Assembly (NCBI GenBank): GCA_938041335.1
Contig: CALIAF010000023.1
Location: 1-64,000 of the forward strand
Length of the DNA stretch: 64,000 nt
Source of the DNA: an uncultured Ulvibacter sp.
GTDB lineage: Bacteria > Bacteroidota > Bacteroidia > Flavobacteriales > Flavobacteriaceae
Direction: 5' to 3'
The notes under the pieces are model-generated. The model had not been told where the DNA came from, made no database searches, and worked only from the letters and a program-made list of their open reading frames with translations. Shown here one piece after another: positions 62,044 through 64,000 of the stretch; the first letter of the stretch is position 1, and each line of letters starts with the position of its first letter. The position numbers and the translations under genes are program-made.

Positions 62044-63999
62044 CTACTTTTCAAACGTCTTCCTTGCCGCAAGCTGCACTTCCATATCGTGAATGCGACC
62101 TTCTACTTTACGTTTAAAGTCTGTATCAGCAATAGTCGCGACATTATCAAGGTAACGTACTACTTCTTGTCTTCTAATATCACTAAAGTTTAATCCTTTC
62201 ATGTTTGATTTCATCAACTCTTGTAGCATTCCAAACTTGGTGTCATAGTCCTTCTGGAAATAGCGCATAGGGTCTTCAAACCAGTCTTCTGGTAAGTCAA
62301 AATCTGTAAGTCGTAAACTGATTGCACTTTGTATGTTTCTAATATCTCTTGACGAGAAAAAGGGAAACTCAGCTTGTATATTCTTGTACAACTCGGCGTA
62401 AAATACGTGTTCGTTGGTATTATATGTCGCCTCCGTTTTTTGATAGATTTCTAATACTTTTTCTTCTGTTGGCTTTTCAGAAACATTTAAAATTTCTCCT
62501 AAATTTTTAGCCAATCCTTGAGCCGAAAGGAACTCGTAATCTTTAGGGTTTTGCATTTTTACAAAATCTGGCATCGTCTTTTCAAACTTGCGCCACCAGA
62601 TGTAATCTTGATCTACAAAATCAGGGATGGTTCTGGCACCGTCAATTTTAAATCTTCCTTGTACGCGGTTTATCACGGCTTTATCCAGCATTTCTGGTAA
62701 ATTAGTAAATAGTCCGATGCTACTATTTCCGTAGTTAATAGCATATGCACCTTCTGTATATCTTAAAAATACACCAATCACTTCTTTTACTCCTGCCGAA
62801 ACGCCCTGTGCGGTACGTTCTTGCAAGTTATTTTCGGCATCGTCAATAGGTGCAAATATCAATCTGGTAGGATCACTTAGGGGCTTCATCCATTGTACCA
62901 TTTTTTCTGCAGAACCTCCTTGAAAAGTTGAAATCAAAGTGTCTGGCATAGGGTGAAACAAGAACGGAATCTCTAATTCTTCACTATGCTTTTTAAGTTT
63001 GGTTGCAATGGCGGCAATTAACATACTTTTTCCAGTTCCCGGTATTCCGTAGCCCATAAATACGGGCATAAATCCACCTAACTCTTGAAAAGGGTTTTTC
63101 TTAGCGGTAAAATCATAGCTCAACATACGTTCTGTTAAACGACGGGCGAAGTGTTTTGCATCGCGATTACCTACAATTTCTTCAAACTGAATTTTATTAA
63201 ACTCAACACTAGTAGCACCACCTTCTTGAGCGTGTTCCCATCCAGAAACGGCGTAGTTGCTTTTTTCAAGTTTATAGGTTCTATCTGTAATAGTATCTGT
63301 GTTATCTAACGAACCTACACGCATTAAAATTTCGGCAATAATCGCTTCAAAGTATACAACACTAAAATTGATAACATCATCGTCATTAGCAATGATTTCT
63401 GGGTGTGCCATATATTTATCATAATAATACAGCAAGGAAGACACTCCTTTAAGTGGTGACATGAATGACAATTCTGGAATGCCAGAAAATTTATTTTTCA
63501 TCACAGATAAATCATCTGAAGCTGCTGGCTTTAGATCAAATAGTACACGAGTAGCGATTCCAAAAAGCATATATGCCGTAGCTGTTTGTTGCTTAGAGTC
63601 ATACTCACGGCGCTGATCATTATCTAGCGAAGACTTGCGTTCGTTTAATCCAGAAAGTCCTGAACTATCGTAATAGGCATCTTTTAGCCATATTCCCATA
63701 GTAAGCCCTTCTTGTAGGGCTAATAAACTCTGATTTAACCGTAAAGGTATTGCCACAGAATCTGGTAACAGTCGTTTTTTAAGACCTAAAATGGTTTTAG
63801 AAACTGAAGTCACATCGGTACCTCCAGTACCATTAGCTTTAGACAAATAGAGTAGGATAGAAGTGTCTTTCTGGTCTTTGTCACGGCGTTGTGCTTTGCC
63901 GCCCTGTTCCCATTGCACCCCTTTTAAATAGGACGATGCCTCATCACGTAGTGCCTCAAGTTCGTTGTTTTTAATAGGAAATGTGCTGTTGTGTTCCAT
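62044..63999 (-). CDS. AAA+ ATPase with large helical N-terminal domain
   Basis: A 651-residue protein whose ATG (63997-63999) lies at the window edge, so a longer N-terminus is possible. Residues 1-about 265 are mostly helical without a known domain. The AAA+ module has Walker A GIPGTGKS (318-325), Walker B LIFAPIDDAEN (about 380) and a sensor-like SIGLFTNLPEMLDKAVINRVQGRF with an arginine-finger-like motif. The C-terminus is helical and charged. It heads a four-gene set with a soluble and two membrane proteins. Confidence 0.8.
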   Translation of the reverse strand: MEHNSTFPIKNNELEALRDEASSYLKGVQWEQGGKAQRRDKDQKDTSILLYLSKANGTGGTDVTSVSKTILGLKKRLLPDSVAIPLRLNQSLLALQEGLTMGIWLKDAYYDSSGLSGLNERKSSLDNDQRREYDSKQQTATAYMLFGIATRVLFDLKPAASDDLSVMKNKFSGIPELSFMSPLKGVSSLLYYYDKYMAHPEIIANDDDVINFSVVYFEAIIAEILMRVGSLDNTDTITDRTYKLEKSNYAVSGWEHAQEGGATSVEFNKIQFEEIVGNRDAKHFARRLTERMLSYDFTAKKNPFQELGGFMPVFMGYGIPGTGKSMLIAAIATKLKKHSEELEIPFLFHPMPDTLISTFQGGSAEKMVQWMKPLSDPTRLIFAPIDDAENNLQERTAQGVSAGVKEVIGVFLRYTEGAYAINYGNSSIGLFTNLPEMLDKAVINRVQGRFKIDGARTIPDFVDQDYIWWRKFEKTMPDFVKMQNPKDYEFLSAQGLAKNLGEILNVSEKPTEEKVLEIYQKTEATYNTNEHVFYAELYKNIQAEFPFFSSRDIRNIQSAISLRLTDFDLPEDWFEDPMRYFQKDYDTKFGMLQELMKSNMKGLNFSDIRRQEVVRYLDNVATIADTDFKRKVEGRIHDMEVQLAARKTFEK

Positions 64000-64000
64000 A

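Overview
The window looks like a chromosomal stretch of a marine-type Flavobacteriaceae (Bacteroidota). It is AT-rich. Upstream regions carry TAnnTTTG (-7) promoter motifs rather than sigma70 boxes, and Shine-Dalgarno sequences are mostly absent. One secreted protein has a type IX secretion C-terminal sorting domain, there are many SPII lipoproteins, and two microproteins resemble the membrane hairpin of the gliding protein GldL. Most genes are housekeeping or metabolic. No CRISPR array, prophage, insertion-sequence transposase, rRNA or tRNA was recognised.

Layout. 0-2.3 kb: pxpA (5' end missing)-pxpB-pxpC, the 5-oxoprolinase. 2.3-10 kb: RluA-type pseudouridine synthase, panB, an NTF2-like secreted protein, two tandem outer-membrane barrel paralogues with a divergent HTH regulator, L-serine dehydratase, and an AGCS Na+/alanine symporter. 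10-16 kb: dinB, a DnaE-type polymerase, an unlisted 55-codon gene and a SpoU rRNA methyltransferase. 16-24 kb: a large T9SS-secreted protein, then a four-gene sugar cassette (GH109-like protein, galactokinase-like GHMP kinase, sugar nucleotidyltransferase, SSS transporter). 24-32.8 kb: lipoprotein, DUF3575-like barrel, pepT, MFS transporter, pyrD, LysE-type exporter, HMG-CoA lyase, UshA-like lipoprotein. 32.8-38 kb: haem-binding protein, porin, FMN-binding protein, small membrane protein, lipoprotein, guaB. 38-47 kb: S41 protease-like lipoprotein, Skp, three periplasmic folding factors, MoxR, then the GldL-like microproteins interrupted by an inserted lipoprotein module. 47-56 kb: aconitase, two Crp/Fnr regulators, a three-repeat lipoprotein, TlpA-type thioredoxin, sucC, TerB-like protein, acyl-lipid desaturase. 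56-64 kb: two beta-propeller lipoproteins and a four-gene AAA+ ATPase/membrane protein cluster of unknown function.

Most notable observations. (1) At 45.7-46.5 kb a lipoprotein gene has an 11.5-unit TC dinucleotide tract between its ATG and its signal peptide. The tract currently puts the gene out of frame, and gain of one unit would restore a perfect lipoprotein signal: a classic phase-variation switch. (2) That gene and a small membrane-protein gene lie between a 93-bp direct repeat made of the 3' end of the adjacent GldL-like gene, so they look inserted. (3) Degenerate but strictly 7-bp-periodic repeats recur in at least six intergenic regions and also make up much of the signal-peptide coding sequence of the UshA-like lipoprotein. 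(4) The entire predicted guaB leader can fold into one nested hairpin ending exactly at the ATG. (5) Paired REP-like CTTCGAC...CTCAG elements punctuate gene borders, and a related element sits at the 5' ends of rluA and dinB and inside the 3' end of dnaE. (6) The AAA+ cluster at the right edge and the GH109/kinase/nucleotidyltransferase/transporter cassette are the best candidates for incompletely described gene systems.

All calls come from reading the sequence and from memory of protein families; no database search was run.
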